Shown: one piece after another, positions 49,565-60,885 of the stretch
Layout: every line of letters starts with the position of its first letter
How positions within the stretch are numbered: the first letter of the stretch is position 1
DNA from: Ceratorhiza oryzae-sativae
Taxonomy: Eukaryota; Basidiomycota; Agaricomycetes; Cantharellales; Ceratobasidiaceae
NCBI GenBank assembly: GCA_030998015.1
Contig: JARWMV010000232.1
Location: 930,001 to 994,000, forward strand
DNA: 64,000 bases
Direction of reading: 5' to 3'
Translations under genes and position numbers: made by a program
The notes under the pieces: generated by a model
Told to the model about the DNA's origin: nothing
Database searches by the model: none
The model's input: the letters and a program-made list of their open reading frames with translations, nothing else

Positions 49565-50984
49565 ATGGCCGCCATGTCGGTAAGTCTCGTCTTCAGCCTG
49601 CCCACGAACCGTGCTCACTCGCACACAACAGCGCCTCTTGCCCATGATGGCACTGTCCACTTTTACTATTTTTCTTCTAGCACTGCTCGCCTCGCCAACC
49701 AACGCGCTGTCCAACGTCGAACCGCACATGCACGCGCGTGGACATGACAGCATCGCCAAACGCAAACGCAACGCCCTCAAGCGTGCTAAGCGATGCCGTC
49801 CCAAGACCAGCTCTCTCCCGGATGCCACCAGCACCACCCCGGTCGACGTATCCTACACCCCGGTTCCTACGACGACGACCAAGGCTGAGCATTCCGCTGC
49901 TCCCACTACGACCAAGGCCCCCACCTCCGCGCCTGCTCCCACTACATCGAAGGCTGCGACGACTAGCGCCGCTCCTCCCCCTCCTAGCACTGGCGGAGGA
50001 GGAGGAAGCAAGAAGCTTGTCTTGGCCTGGCCCAACGGTCCGACTGACATCGCGAAATGGAAAGGAAAAAATCTCAAGGGGTATGTTTACCAGTTTGCCG
50101 CTTGGCGCGGCGATCTCATAGTTTTTATAGTATCTACACGTGGAGTCCCTATGATGCCAATGCCGCCTCCATTGGTACACAATTCTACCCGATGGTTTGG
50201 GGAGCCAAGCAAAAGAGCACCTTCCAATCCAAGGTTGACGGTAGCCAGTATGAGTACTGCATGGGCTTCAACGAGTATGTGCATAATGTTTCAAACCACT
50301 TGCTGGTCCTAATGCTTTTCATTAGACCCAATCAATCCGGCCAGTCTGACATGTCGGTTGCTGATGCGGTCGCGCTATGGTGGGCGGTGATAGAGCCTGC
50401 CCGCAAACAGGGCTGCAAGACTGTTTCCCCCGCTACTACTTCGGCTCCCAGCGGCTTGGTTTGGATGAAGCAGTTTTTCCAACAGTGTCAAGGGTGCACA
50501 GTGAGTATTTGTTGATGACAGCAGGATAACGAATGCTGACAATCTGATCATCTAGATTGATATTGTTGCGTTGCACTGGTACGACGTGAACCTGGAAGAT
50601 TTCAAGCTTATGTGGTAGGTATTACCATTATTGTTTTGTTGAACTGACGCCGACTCCACATAGACCAAGTTCCACAACGAACTTAATCGTCCCATCTGGA
50701 TCACAGAGTTTGCTTGCCAGAACTTTAACGGTGGCGACCAGTGCTCCGATGATCAAACCTGGGGTCTCCACAAGGGCATGGCCGCATTTGCGAAGCAGAA
50801 TAGCTGGATTGAAGGGATCGCGCCTTTCGGTACGTGCTTATAACAGCATACATTGCAAATTCCTGACATTACTTCAGGTGCTATGCGTGAGATGCAAGGT
50901 GTCAACGGCAATAACCAGCTCATGAACCCGTCCACCGGCGGGCCCAACGCGCTTGGTGACTTCTGGCTCAACCAATCGTGGTAA
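49565..50984 (+). CDS. GH128 family glycoside hydrolase (secreted beta-1,3-glucanase)
   Basis: A two-residue-class leader (MAAMS, intron, RLLPMMALSTFTIFLLALLA) is a signal peptide. A basic stretch and a long Thr/Ala/Pro linker (TTTTKAEHSAAPTTTKAPTS) follow. The catalytic core begins KKLVLAWPNGPTDIAKWKGK, then IYTWSPYDANAASIGTQFYP, the acid/base motif GFNEPNQSGQS, SPATTSAPSGLVWMKQFFQQ, DIVALHWYD and the nucleophile motif NRPIWITEFACQNF. It ends ALGDFWLNQSW with TAA at 50982-50984. The two glutamates are those expected for the Asl1-like GH128 family. One base is missing in CTTATG at 50607: with it, the exon would read FKLYVTKFH and end before the GTAGGT donor. The enzyme probably works on cell-wall beta-1,3-glucan, and the linker may be O-glycosylated. 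Confidence 0.9.
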
Positions 50985-51275
50985 GCGAGCGGTTTTTGTA
51001 ATGGATTATGTCTATACCCGCTGCGCTTGCTGGTGTCTTGCATAGCATGGAATCCTTTCCAGCCTATTCCACTTTTCACTTCCCGTTTGGCCTTCATTTT
51101 AATTAGATCTTCGTTATGTACCTTGTCCTGTGGCCAATGTACAATCAACGCATTTACCCTTAATTTTGTTGATCGTGGACACCATCTCGTGATGAGATAG
51201 CCGATTAGTCATTTTAAACATGTGACTCCTATTTAAAACCCTTGCGCTTTTTCGACCACCAGAACGAGAGATACC

Positions 51276-51630
51276 ATGAACGCGCGAGTCCTACGTGATA
51301 TCGCCGCCGCAAGGGCGTTGCTGCGACAGAGATTACTCGTCGGGCGTACCTCTTTGTCGCTCGTAATCAATCCTTACCCCCTCATATTCGCTACCAAGCG
51401 CAGCTTCAACTCAATAGCTTTAGTAAATACACTCGCCCGACTAGTGTAAAGAACAGATGCACAGAGACAGGGAGAGGAAGAGGTGTCATATCTAAACTTG
51501 GGCTCTGTCGCGTAAGTGATTTGTCAACATATGTCAGTATCTTCACAATATATGTATCATTTCTATAGTATCAGGTCAGATTACAGGCGTTGCGAGGAGA
51601 GTTGACTGGATTACCAAGGCTTCGTGGTAG
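51276..51630 (+). CDS. MRP2: Mitochondrial small-subunit ribosomal protein uS14m (Mrp2)
   Basis: Two exons. The first, from ATG 51276 (MNARVLRDIAAARA), gives TRRAYLFVARNQSLPPHIRY, QAQLQLNSFSKYTRPTSVKN, RCTETGRGRGVISKLGLCR; the second gives YQVRLQALRGELTGLP and a short end with TAG at 51628-51630. NRC-x-x-TGRGRGV, the CR-Y-x-R-L motif and LRGEL-x-GL are the core of the S14 family, and the long N-terminus without zinc ligands fits the mitochondrial form. Two single-base gaps are needed: GCGTTG at 51315-51320 and AAGGC at 51616 (family members end KASW). The intron at about 51507-51570 has GTAAGT..TAG. The gene lacks a long open frame and would be missed by simple scans. Confidence 0.82.
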
Positions 51631-52315
51631 AAAAGGTATGCCACGATTCCACCTGGGTATTGCCGGTGCGGCTGATCATCTCGGTTTAGGCATCGGGAGG
51701 AAGCGAGCTTCACAACCAAAAGTGTACTCAAGACAGAGAGCCATTAATTTACCTGCCTTGTAGTCTCACACTTCGGCAAAACAAACGTGCATCTAAAGCC
51801 GGCTTCCTGTCAAATCTTGCATCTAGGTCCGTCCATATCCCATGAGCACTCGAAACAACAAAGGCACCCCACCCCGCGATTTTCGCGCTTTATGGTGTGT
51901 GAAAATAGCACGTTGCCCACTTGTCCATCATCAGCCACTTGTTCCCATTGGTCCTCTTGGCGCGAAATTCAGTTTGCCGAGTCTTGATTGAGCTGCCATC
52001 TTCGAGCGCTTGCTGGGCTTGCTCTACATCTCACCTCCCCCATATACATTCCGGCAGAAATGCATGTGTCAGGCAAGATAACCCAGACCTAGCTACACTG
52101 GCCATGCCGAATTTGGCTGTACCTGTTCACTCACGCTCAGGACGTATCGAGGTCGGGTCGGGTGTTGAGCCCCGGTCTAGTCGCCGGCGGCGCGCTGTTC
52201 AAACGGTTAAGTACGCTCAGCGCGGGCTAGCTGTCAGACACACACCCGCCGCAGTCACTAGACGCAGCACCTCCAACCCCACCCAGCACCTGTCTATCTC
52301 CTTTAATTCTCAGCC
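51631..52315. other. Intergenic region, uS14m to WrbA-like
   Basis: Frames at 51787-51987 and 51921-52370 have no motif. The leader of the WrbA gene lies at its right end. No gene was recognised. Confidence 0.4.
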
Positions 52316-53344
52316 ATGGTTGTCAAGATTGGTGAGTCGCTTTGACACTGGTTCTCGAGGCCTGTTCTGATTCTGGTATCGTTTAGCCATCATCTACTAC
52401 TCTCTTTACGGGCATGTCGCCAACCTCGCCAAGGCTATCAAGAAGGGTGCCGAGTCTGAGGGTGTTGAAGTCACTCTTTTCCAGGTGTAAGTCTGCCCAA
52501 CTGTGTCTTGCCCGAATCTAGACTGACGATCTGCCCAGCCCGGAGACTCTGTCTCAGGAAGTTCTCACAAGCTCAGTGCTCCTCCTCGGGATCCAGACGT
52601 CCCAACCATCACCGCTGAAGATATGAAGAACTTTGACGGCTTCGCCTTTGGCAGTAAGTATAGTTGCATCCAATGTCAAGTGGGTTGCTAAACCAACACG
52701 TGCCTAGTTCCTACCCGTTACGGTCGCGCCCCTGCCCAGATTAGCGCATTCTTCGATACCACTGGTTCGCTCTGGTTCACCCAGGCCTTGGTGAGTTCTC
52801 TCATCTTATCCATGGAATCATGATCTAATACTGCGAATAGCATGGCAAGTTCGCGACCGTCTTCGTCTCGACCGGCACCCAGCACGGTGGCCAGGAGACC
52901 ACTACGCTCACGACAATGCCGTTCTTTGCCCACCACGGTATCAACTACGTCCCCATCGGCTACAAGTCGCCTCTGCTCGGCGACATGTCCGGTGTCCAAG
53001 CCGGTGGTCCCTTCAGTGCGTTTATTCTCACGACTCCCTAGGTGCCGCATCTGATCCTGGATGTCTTTGCTCCACAGGCGCCGGAACCATGGCTGGCTCT
53101 GACGGCTCCCGCCAGGCCACCGCCAACGAGATTGCAGTTGCAGAGTATCAGGGCAAGCACTTTGCAGAGGTCGTCAAGACCTACGAGAGGGGCAAAGCCG
53201 CCGCGTAGGTGCGCTTGTTACCTGGTCACGGACGATGTATACTGAGCTCACATCTTGCTTTCTCTATTAACCAGGCTCGCCCCTCCTACGACCAAGGCCG
53301 CCAAACCACCTCGTAAGGGTTTCTTCGCCAAGTTGCTCAAGTAA
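52316..53344 (+). CDS. NAD(P)H:quinone oxidoreductase, WrbA/Pst2 (flavodoxin-like) family
   Basis: Six exons give a flavodoxin-like fold: IIYYSLYGHVANLAKAIKKG (the FMN phosphate loop), VTLFQVPETLSQEV, FDGFAFGIPTRYGRAPAQIS, FFDTTGSLWFTQALHGKFAT, VFVSTGTQHGGQETTTLTTM, HHGINYVPIGYKSPLLGDMS and GTMAGSDGSRQATANEIAVA. The end is a basic extension, AAKPPRKGFFAKLLK, with TAA at 53342-53344. This is the type known in fungi as Ycp4/Pst2 or the allergen Alt a 7. It reduces quinones by two electrons with FMN and protects from redox cycling; the basic tail may aid membrane contact. One base is missing at 52566-52572 (TKLS expected). Confidence 0.92.
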
Positions 53345-53917
53345 ACGGCCGAGGTCTCTGGGGGATCCTGTTTTGGACTGGCTGCTACTGGAGTGTGTTA
53401 GCGATCGGATACCTTATTAGCTTTCACTCAATAAAAATATTATACTTTACTCCCCGCGTGATATTTCTGATGAGACCTGCCATCCCAAAACGATAGACGC
53501 CGATACGTAGCATCGACGGAGATGGTCGTATTTTCCAAAATATATCGCATCCTTTTTGGGGCATTCTTTGTTTATCGTATAGGTCAAGAATACAGATCGG
53601 GCCGCCGAACCTCAAATCGACATCGACGCGCATACATATCCCCTTCAGCCTGCAACAAACGTGGCGATTACCATGCGTATAGCATCTAACCCGGGCAGCT
53701 TAGCAGGCTCTGGTCAAATCTAGAGAATGTAGTATATATACGTCGTAAAAGCAGTCAAGCCAAGTGTATGATGAGTATGTATATTGTGTGATTATGGGCA
53801 ATGTCCAGCACTTGAACCAGGACCGAGGCTGTGATGTAAACGAGTGGGCCAGAGCCAGCGGACCGAATTAGAGGTAAAGATAGAGGTATACAATGATGTG
53901 CGCTATGTTGAAGATGT
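53345..53917. other. Convergent 3' gap, WrbA-like / WSC-GH16
   Basis: AT-rich; holds both 3' ends. No gene recognised. Confidence 0.45.
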
Positions 53918-55830
53918 TTACTGGTAAACGGCCACTGATTTGACCTTCCACACAGCATCTGATTTACATGGCGAAGATAAGGTTATTGCCGAGGCGAGAA
54001 CCAAACAGACGTACCATTGAAATTGGCTGGATCCATGATGCGGTCAGAGCATGTCCCAGGGCAGCCGGAGTTCTTGTAGTCGTCACCGGCCCAGCCGCCA
54101 CAGAGGGTGATGTCAAATATGATGTTGTGGTTCTGTAAGTTAATGTATTGTTTAAGCTGGAGGCGATTTGATTTGATGCAAGGGGGCTCACCTTGACCTC
54201 GTTGGCGATATTGCAACTAGAAGCTGGCCACGCTGCGACCGGAGTGCTCCAATTCTCTGGATTAGGCTTTGCACCGTTGCCCTGGAGGTCAGACGGAATG
54301 GAGCCGCGGTCAAACTTCCCTGCAGTGAGAATCACAATTCAGCGCCACACATGGCCCAACAAGATACGTCAGTTCGAACTTACAGATGCGAATTCCCTCA
54401 TTCTGCCATTCCATGGCAATCACCGCCCCACCCGCCTGGTTGAAGCTTTGACCATAGCTCGTTGGACTGGGGTCGGAGAATCCACAGCCAGCGTTGGCGC
54501 CTTCTTTGCTTGCACAAGTCTTGCCCATTACATTCGAACTGACCTTGAATTTGGCAGCCGGGGCGGTGTCAATGGTACAAGTGGAGTTGGGGCCTGTATG
54601 CAACGTGTATTGGTTTGCCTTTGCCAGATTGACGTTCTCCAGGATGTCGATTTCGCCGTTGTTCGGCCAATTGTCGCCGACGGTCCAGTAGGCTGTAAAA
54701 AAAAATGTGTCAGGTAAAATTCGATACTGATTGTCCATCGACGTGCCTGGCCAGACCTACATTCAAACTGTGTTAATACCTGGATACCATCTACGCCGAA
54801 GGACGCCACGTACCGAGCACCCGAATGGCATTTGAAGGATATCTGCAACAATAAGACCCTTATTGTACTGCTTGTTTGACTGTATGCGCACGCTATTCCT
54901 CTGTTCAATACATTATATTTCCGACAAAATTGGCAAAAACTTACGACTTGCGTGGCGCACCAGGCGCCAGTTTGGACATATTGTCAACCTTCATGACCGC
55001 AACCCCGTCATCTTGAACGTAGGCGAGCCCAGCAGCAGTAGCCTCCTCCTTGGTGAGATAATCGACTTGGCCGTTGGTCGGGTCGCTATACAATAAATGC
55101 CACAAGCCATGTCAGTCAAAGAAGCAACACGGATGCCAAGCGAATGCCTTACGTGAAATTGTAGAACCACCAGTTGCTGTGGGTCGTAGTGACATCAGTA
55201 AACCGAATAGGCCGAGACCACATGGTAGACTTACTTGAAGAAGTTCTTGCCGGAGAACCGCTCTTTAAGCGTGTATGTTCTACCAGCTGTCGCAGGGGGA
55301 GTAGGCGAGCCGTAGCCAGAGGTTGTCGTGCCAGAGGCCTTGGTCGACTGAACGTACAGGTTCATCCTGTAGTTGCCGCCACATATCTGGGTAGCATCCC
55401 CAGCACACGGCATATCACAGCCGGACGTAGCAGATGCTCCGGCACCGCCCTTTGTGCTAATGGACTTGCCACACCAACATTCTTTTCCAAACTGAAACCT
55501 TGATGAGTTGTTTTCTCAAAAAGGCATTGTCCGGAAAATGCTTGCCTGTGTCCCGGCGATTGCGTATCCGCTCGCGGAGCACGATTTGATGCACGAGGCA
55601 GTAGTAAGGCTCTCGTCGTTGTGCGAGATCTGGAGCGCGCGATTTGGAGCTTCAACATCTGTGAAGCAGCCACGAGCCTCCCAGCCAATCGGAAGAGCCC
55701 GTCGAAGGCGGGAGTGACGGGAAATACGCCGGGCAGGGACAGGCTGAAGAAGCTCTGCGGAGACCAGACTAGAGAGGAGCAAGGTGACGATGAAGGCGCC
55801 GGCGCCGAAGCTTGTAAATGAAGGGGCCAT
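53918..55830 (-). CDS. Secreted WSC-domain GH16 endo-beta-1,3(4)-glucanase
   Basis: From ATG 55830 the leader MAPSFTSFGAGAFIVTLLLS is a signal peptide with a basic pro-region. A WSC domain follows: IGWEARGCFTDVEAPNRALQ, SCIKSCSASGYAIAGTQ, FGKECWCGK, CDMPCAGDATQICGGNYRMN, with eight cysteines in the usual pattern. After a Thr/Gly/Pro linker the GH16 core has [58 protein letters not shown], the catalytic GEIDILENVN (E-x-D-x-x-E), CGFSDPSPTSYGQSFN and IIFDITLCGGWAGDD. It ends DAVWKVKSVAVYQ at TAA 53918-53920. The family cuts beta-glucan of the wall, and WSC probably anchors to it. Two introns have GC donors (55545 and 54746), and one base is missing near 54945. The upstream region carries the E-box repeat. 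Confidence 0.9.
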
Positions 55831-58368
55831 CGATCGATGGGTGCTATAAGATATTAGTGTGAGCGAAAGCCGGGAATGAGTGAATGAGCAAAACGAAAGA
55901 GGTTGAAAAGAAGGATGTGGTTGTTGAGCAAGGAGCACAAGACAACCAAGAAATAGCCCAGCTCCACGTGAGTTTCGCCTCCAAGCACTTCCTTTCTCGC
56001 ATAATCATTGGCGAACCACTCTCCTTTCCCCCTTGAGCTTAATGAACCCTTGCGTCGGCACGTCACGTGACCACCACCCATTTGTTGGGTTACATTCGTT
56101 CTATTGTATAAAAATAGAAACACGTTACATCAACAAAGTCAAAGCACGTATAGAAAGGCAGAGCGTGGAGCGGTAAAAATCTACGGGTAGGAAAAAGCGG
56201 GACGTTAGGCTACGAATTGGGATGTGCGGAAAACCACGTGATCCTCCTTTTTTTAAGTTACATCCGCTCTATTATATACAAATAGAAACACGCTACACGA
56301 GCAAAGTCAAAGCACATATAGAAAAGGCAGCACCTGGAACGAAAGGAAGAAAGGTACGGGTGAGAACAAGCGGGACGTTAGGCTACGAATTCGGAGGTAC
56401 GGGAAACCACGTGATCCTGCTTGTCCGAGAAAACGGACACTGGCCCCTTTCTCGGCACCATTTATGTTGCTGAAATCCGGAGGATATAAAGGGGAGGGGA
56501 CAGCTTTGACTGGAAGACGCAACATGTTTGCTTCTCGCACAAGGACATATATAGGCCTTTGCTGACCTGTGCTCATGTCTAGGCTAGACCGCACATTTTT
56601 GGGGCACTCAAGTGTATGCATGCCACATGTTTGCACATGTGCTTCAAACTGTAGAATTTGCGCACAGATGAATATTGAGATAAAGTATTTGTTTAAGTTG
56701 CTATGGCAATGAATATGTATTGCCTAAGGGTCCTTTCAGGAGAAAACGCGTAACTTTTCTTGGGGCCGATCCTCATCCTATGTCTAATGCAATGGACTAT
56801 TCCCTGAACTTGTTCTCCGACTCTGTCGCATCGCGCATGTGGCATTCTCTCCGAGTCCTTCCGGGGACTTCCGGTGGGCCTGATTCTTGACAACTTTTCG
56901 TTGTCAAGAAGCTCTGTCAACGTGCACGAACGGTGACTTGAGAGTACAGTTCATCCGCACCCCCCGCGATTCACGTTGTGTCTACCATCAGCATCGATCA
57001 ATGCAAGTGGGTTTATATCAAAGTTCACATGATGCCTGGTCACCGAAAATAACTTCATCTCAAATGTTGCTGGCCCGAACCTGTGGCGTGCACAACAAAC
57101 ACTCTTCGCAGGACTTATCGGGGTGCTTCATTCGCTTTAGCTTCTCACAGCTCTCAGCCTCCCATATCGTATGCCCCAGGACTCTGTTCAAACCTTACCC
57201 TTTGTGCGTTCATCCCTGCGACTCAAGTGGTTAGAGCAGGATTTGAGTCAAACATCGGCTAAATCTTCGCCAAAGTGCAGGTTCGAATGAGGTACCTCAA
57301 CGTTGTTTAGCGAACGAAATCGATCGAAATGGGGGTAACGTAGTTCGGAAGCTGCTAGAACCATCGGGTCCGATTCAGATCTTTCCGTTCGAAAAAGCCA
57401 CAACAGGGATAGCTGTATGACTATTCTGGGCCAGACCCCATTGACACGACGAGGGAATGAGGAGAATGCACTCGATCATTTGATAAGTACTCAGAACGTC
57501 ATGTTGTCGGAGCTATGCGTGGAACGATGCTTGGTCAGGTTACATCATGGCAGATCATCTGATTGGGCGAGGGGAAGAAAGGTATAGGCTGACAACTGAC
57601 AACTGAGGACCTCCGCAGAGGCGGTTGGGGGGGACGTTGGAACCATGTGCGTCGGGGCCGCCATGAAAAATATGCGTGTCGCCAGGTCGATCACCACGTC
57701 ATGTAAGACTGTGCCTTATTGAATATGGGAACACATGCCGGCGGCAAATGCGCCCGCACTTTCTGATCCTAACTCTGATCACCTGCGCAATTTCTACTCG
57801 AGCCAATTCCCGAGCACGTTTCAGCAAGCATTCTCATTTGATATCTTGTGGAATACAACTACCTAGCAAATCACTAGAGTTGCGTAGACGGCGATAGTCG
57901 AGCAGATTCTAAATTGAATTTAGATCGAAAAAGGCCGCCCCACTTGTCATCGCAATTTGGTCAGCGTTGGGCGGTGTTCGACAGCAGCTTGGGAACCAAT
58001 CCGATTGCAGATTGAACCGGGGTGGGCTGTAAGTCCACCGTCTCTAACCGTTTCCGCCTGTGTCTCACAAGTTATGCTTCCCTCCCTCACAGCCCGTCAC
58101 TATAACTGCTCCACTATTTCGCACTTCCCCTCCACGTTCTGTCTAACCTCATGAACACAAACCCTAGTATGTCAGCCACTCCATTGGGTGATACGGAGGT
58201 AAGCCTGCTCTCATAAAGTATCTCGCCAACGCCTTGGGGCACGTCACCCCTCTCTTGTCCCGGATTTCTCGAGTTCAGACATGCCTTCCACTTGATTCTA
58301 TGTTCCCCTTTTCTTTCTCGTTTGTCTGATCTGATCATTCTCTGGGACATTCGTTTTATATTTTCATA
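55831..58368. other. 2.5 kb region between WSC-GH16 and bZIP starts (divergent)
   Basis: It contains the GH16 promoter with the E-box tandem repeat (56064-56420), a degenerate tRNA-like stretch near 57216-57291 and the bZIP leader (C/T-rich from 58050). No coding sequence is recognised. Confidence 0.45.
56064..56420. repeat. Imperfect tandem repeat with three CACGTGA E-boxes
   Basis: A unit of about 172 bases occurs twice: TTACATTCG...ACCACGTGATCCTCC and TTACATCCG...ACCACGTGATCCTGC, with shared blocks ATAGAAACACG, AGCAAAGTCAAAGCAC, GCGGGACGTTAGGCTACGAA. CACGTGA starts at 56064, 56235 and 56408. It lies 230-590 bases upstream of the GH16 start. E-boxes of this form are bound by bHLH or Cbf1/Pho4-like factors. 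Confidence 0.85.
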
Positions 58369-60512
58369 ATGACTTATAATCAATTCTCTCATCTCTCAAA
58401 CCCCTCCTTCCCTCCGACCTACGCCTTCGAGCCTATCTCATACAATCCACACTTTGCCATTCAGTCAACCCGGCTCGATTTCGACGACGGGGACGACCCT
58501 TTGTCGCCCGCTCCATCAGCCGATGAGCACGCAGCTGACACGGGCGTTGCCGGCAGCAGCAAGGGCTCCACCAAGTCCGGCGGCCGTAAGAAGGCTGCCA
58601 ATCCCAAGTATAGTGTCTCTATATTTCCGTTCAACACATTTTTTTAACCCCTTGACTCTAGTTCTCAAGCGGCTCGGCGCGACCAGAACCGTATCGCTCA
58701 ACGCGAGTTTCGACTTCGTAAACAACAGCGGGTGAGTCGATCCGTGAAACCCTGCTCCCTCCGCTGAATTTGGGTTCCAGATACGGGACCTTGAAGCCCG
58801 AGTTGAGATACTGTCCGAAGGGCAGGATGAGGCATATTCGCAGCTCCGCGACGTCATACGAGACCTTATGAATGAAAACACCGCGCTTCGAGGCCTCTTG
58901 CGAGACGTGTCTGCTTTCATAGGTACGTTATCAGCATTTTCATGCCTGGTTGTGTTTTGCTCATTTTATTTTAGGTGAAGGCATAGGCGGCACTCTGAAG
59001 GCTCGCACAGGCTGGGATCCGGCCAAGTTCAGAGAGTTTTGTGAACGGGGTGAAACTGATACTGCATACGAAGGATGGCTTGCTCGTAAGCGTGCTCGAG
59101 CGGGTACGTCTGGTTCTGCACCACCACCTGGCAGTGAACATGCCGAAGACGACGAGCACGAGGACAGCTCATCTACGCGCAAGCGGCGAAGGAGCACCCG
59201 TAAAGAATCTGAACTCACGCGACCGTTTGGCCCTAGTCCCACAGCTGGCCCGGGCGACGACGGCAAAACCACCTCGGGCGATTCACTTCCTCGCACCCAT
59301 CTCGATGGCCTCGATATTGACTGGACCAACTCGGGGTTAAGTATTCCTCAGTCCAACCCGAACGCCCGTTCCAAAAAGGACTTAGAGCGCCCACCATCCG
59401 CTACCTCGAGCGTCAACCCACATGCCAGTCCGTTTCCAGACAATTTCCCGTCGAGCTTTCCCGGCTCGAACGCGACCTATTCGATGCAGGACCAACGTCG
59501 GCACTCGCCCTCTTCTTTCTCTACTATCTCGCCTCAAATGTCATCGACACGCACACGAGTTCGACCAGGCCTGGACGGGCACTCAGATATCATCCCCCCG
59601 CTCCCATCCGTTTCAACTCTCGGTCCCCCACCAGCGCTGGACGTATCGGTTGGAGTCGGCGTCGGAGTAAGCGTTGGTCAGGGAGCTGCAAGCTCACTAT
59701 TCCAGCCTGGTTATGGTGTTCAGCCTACACTTGCGACGTATGGCGCTAGTCGTCCAATGTCCTCAGCAGGCGCGCACACACAGCCCTCGATGTACTACGC
59801 CATGCACCCTGGGGCTGAGCCTCAACAGACGATGGGCGCTGGGATTGGTGAAGACTACTCCGAGGCGGATCCGCAGCTTAGGGAGGCTGGAGCCCTGATC
59901 AAGTGGGTATTTTGCTGAGAGAAAGACGCATAATTGTTGACCCGCATATACCAGGTATCACATTGATAACTATCGCAGGAACGAGAGCTATCACCTCCCA
60001 CCTTCACTGCGACCCACCCTTACGCAGAGGACGGTCCAACACAGTAAGTGCCCTGGCACGAGCATGTGTATGACTGTCTAATTGCCTTCACTACCAGATG
60101 GTGTTATTGATGGGCTCATCTTCCCCACAATGCGGGATCGTGCTATTTTGCTCTCAGGTACCTCATAAACCCCCCTACGAATTCCGGTTTGAATTTACGA
60201 TCTCGATTACAGGCCGCTTCGATCTCGCCGAGTGCTTTGCTGATATGATGAGGGCCGTAATCATTCATGGTGAAGACGTACTGGCGCATTCGAACTGGGA
60301 GCTTAGTCTCAGCTGGATGAAGCGCTACCAGTACGTGAAATTGCCTTCTCCCTGTTCTGCTAAGCTAAATAGGGCCTTACACTGACAGCTTCCTCATTGA
60401 CGATGCCATTTTGAACGAGTCTGTCAACCCCTGGCGCCGCAAGCGAGGCGAGCGTGAAATCACCATGCAGGATATTCAACCTTCGACTGAGTATAACGAG
60501 TCAGCAAAGTGA
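58369..60512 (+). CDS. bZIP transcription factor with C-terminal DUF3425-like region
   Basis: An acidic N-terminus (TRLDFDDGDDPLSPAPSADE) precedes the basic region SQAARRDQNRIAQREFRLRK, which carries the N-x-x-AQ-x-x-FR DNA-contact motif, and a leucine zipper IRDLEARVEILSEGQDEAYS, then DLMNENTALRGLL. A helix block, ARTGWDPAKFREFCERGETD, and RKRARAG, RKRRRSTRK basic clusters follow, then a long Ser/Pro-rich middle. The C-terminal exons read GVIDGLIFPTMRDRAILL, RFDLAECFADMMRAVIIHGE, NWELSLSWMKRYHFLIDD and NPWRRKRGEREITMQDIQ. This Pro/Trp pattern is that of DUF3425, often paired with fungal bZIP factors. It ends at TGA 60510-60512. The introns splice cleanly and no frame break was seen. It probably regulates stress or metabolic genes. 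Confidence 0.88.
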
Positions 60513-60885
60513 CCGTGCTCAATTTTTTTCTTTACGAATCTTTTTGCTGTTTTTACTTCTCAATCAGACAGCGTCATGAACCACTTATTCGTTGCGGTTG
60601 TGGCATAGCACACCTTAATGTTCTCTATCTCTTTAGCGTCGATGCAGGCTACACAGCCCATCCGCGACAGTGATTCCAGCACGTGCCTATGTCCGTTTTG
60701 TTATTTTTTTTTTTCCAACTTGGTTACTTGGCCTCCCCGTTTTTGGGTTTACTTTCCAATTTATTTTGTCCAGTCAATAAATATCCCAGCAAAACTTCAC
60801 TACAGGCAAGTAGTGAGGGTGAAACCATCGCATTATGATTAAAGCATTGCAACAATGATTATGTTATATAACGGGATCAGGTAAG
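60513..60885. other. Convergent 3' gap, bZIP / aminopeptidase
   Basis: 3' UTRs with T-rich runs (60704-60714). No gene recognised. Confidence 0.45.
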
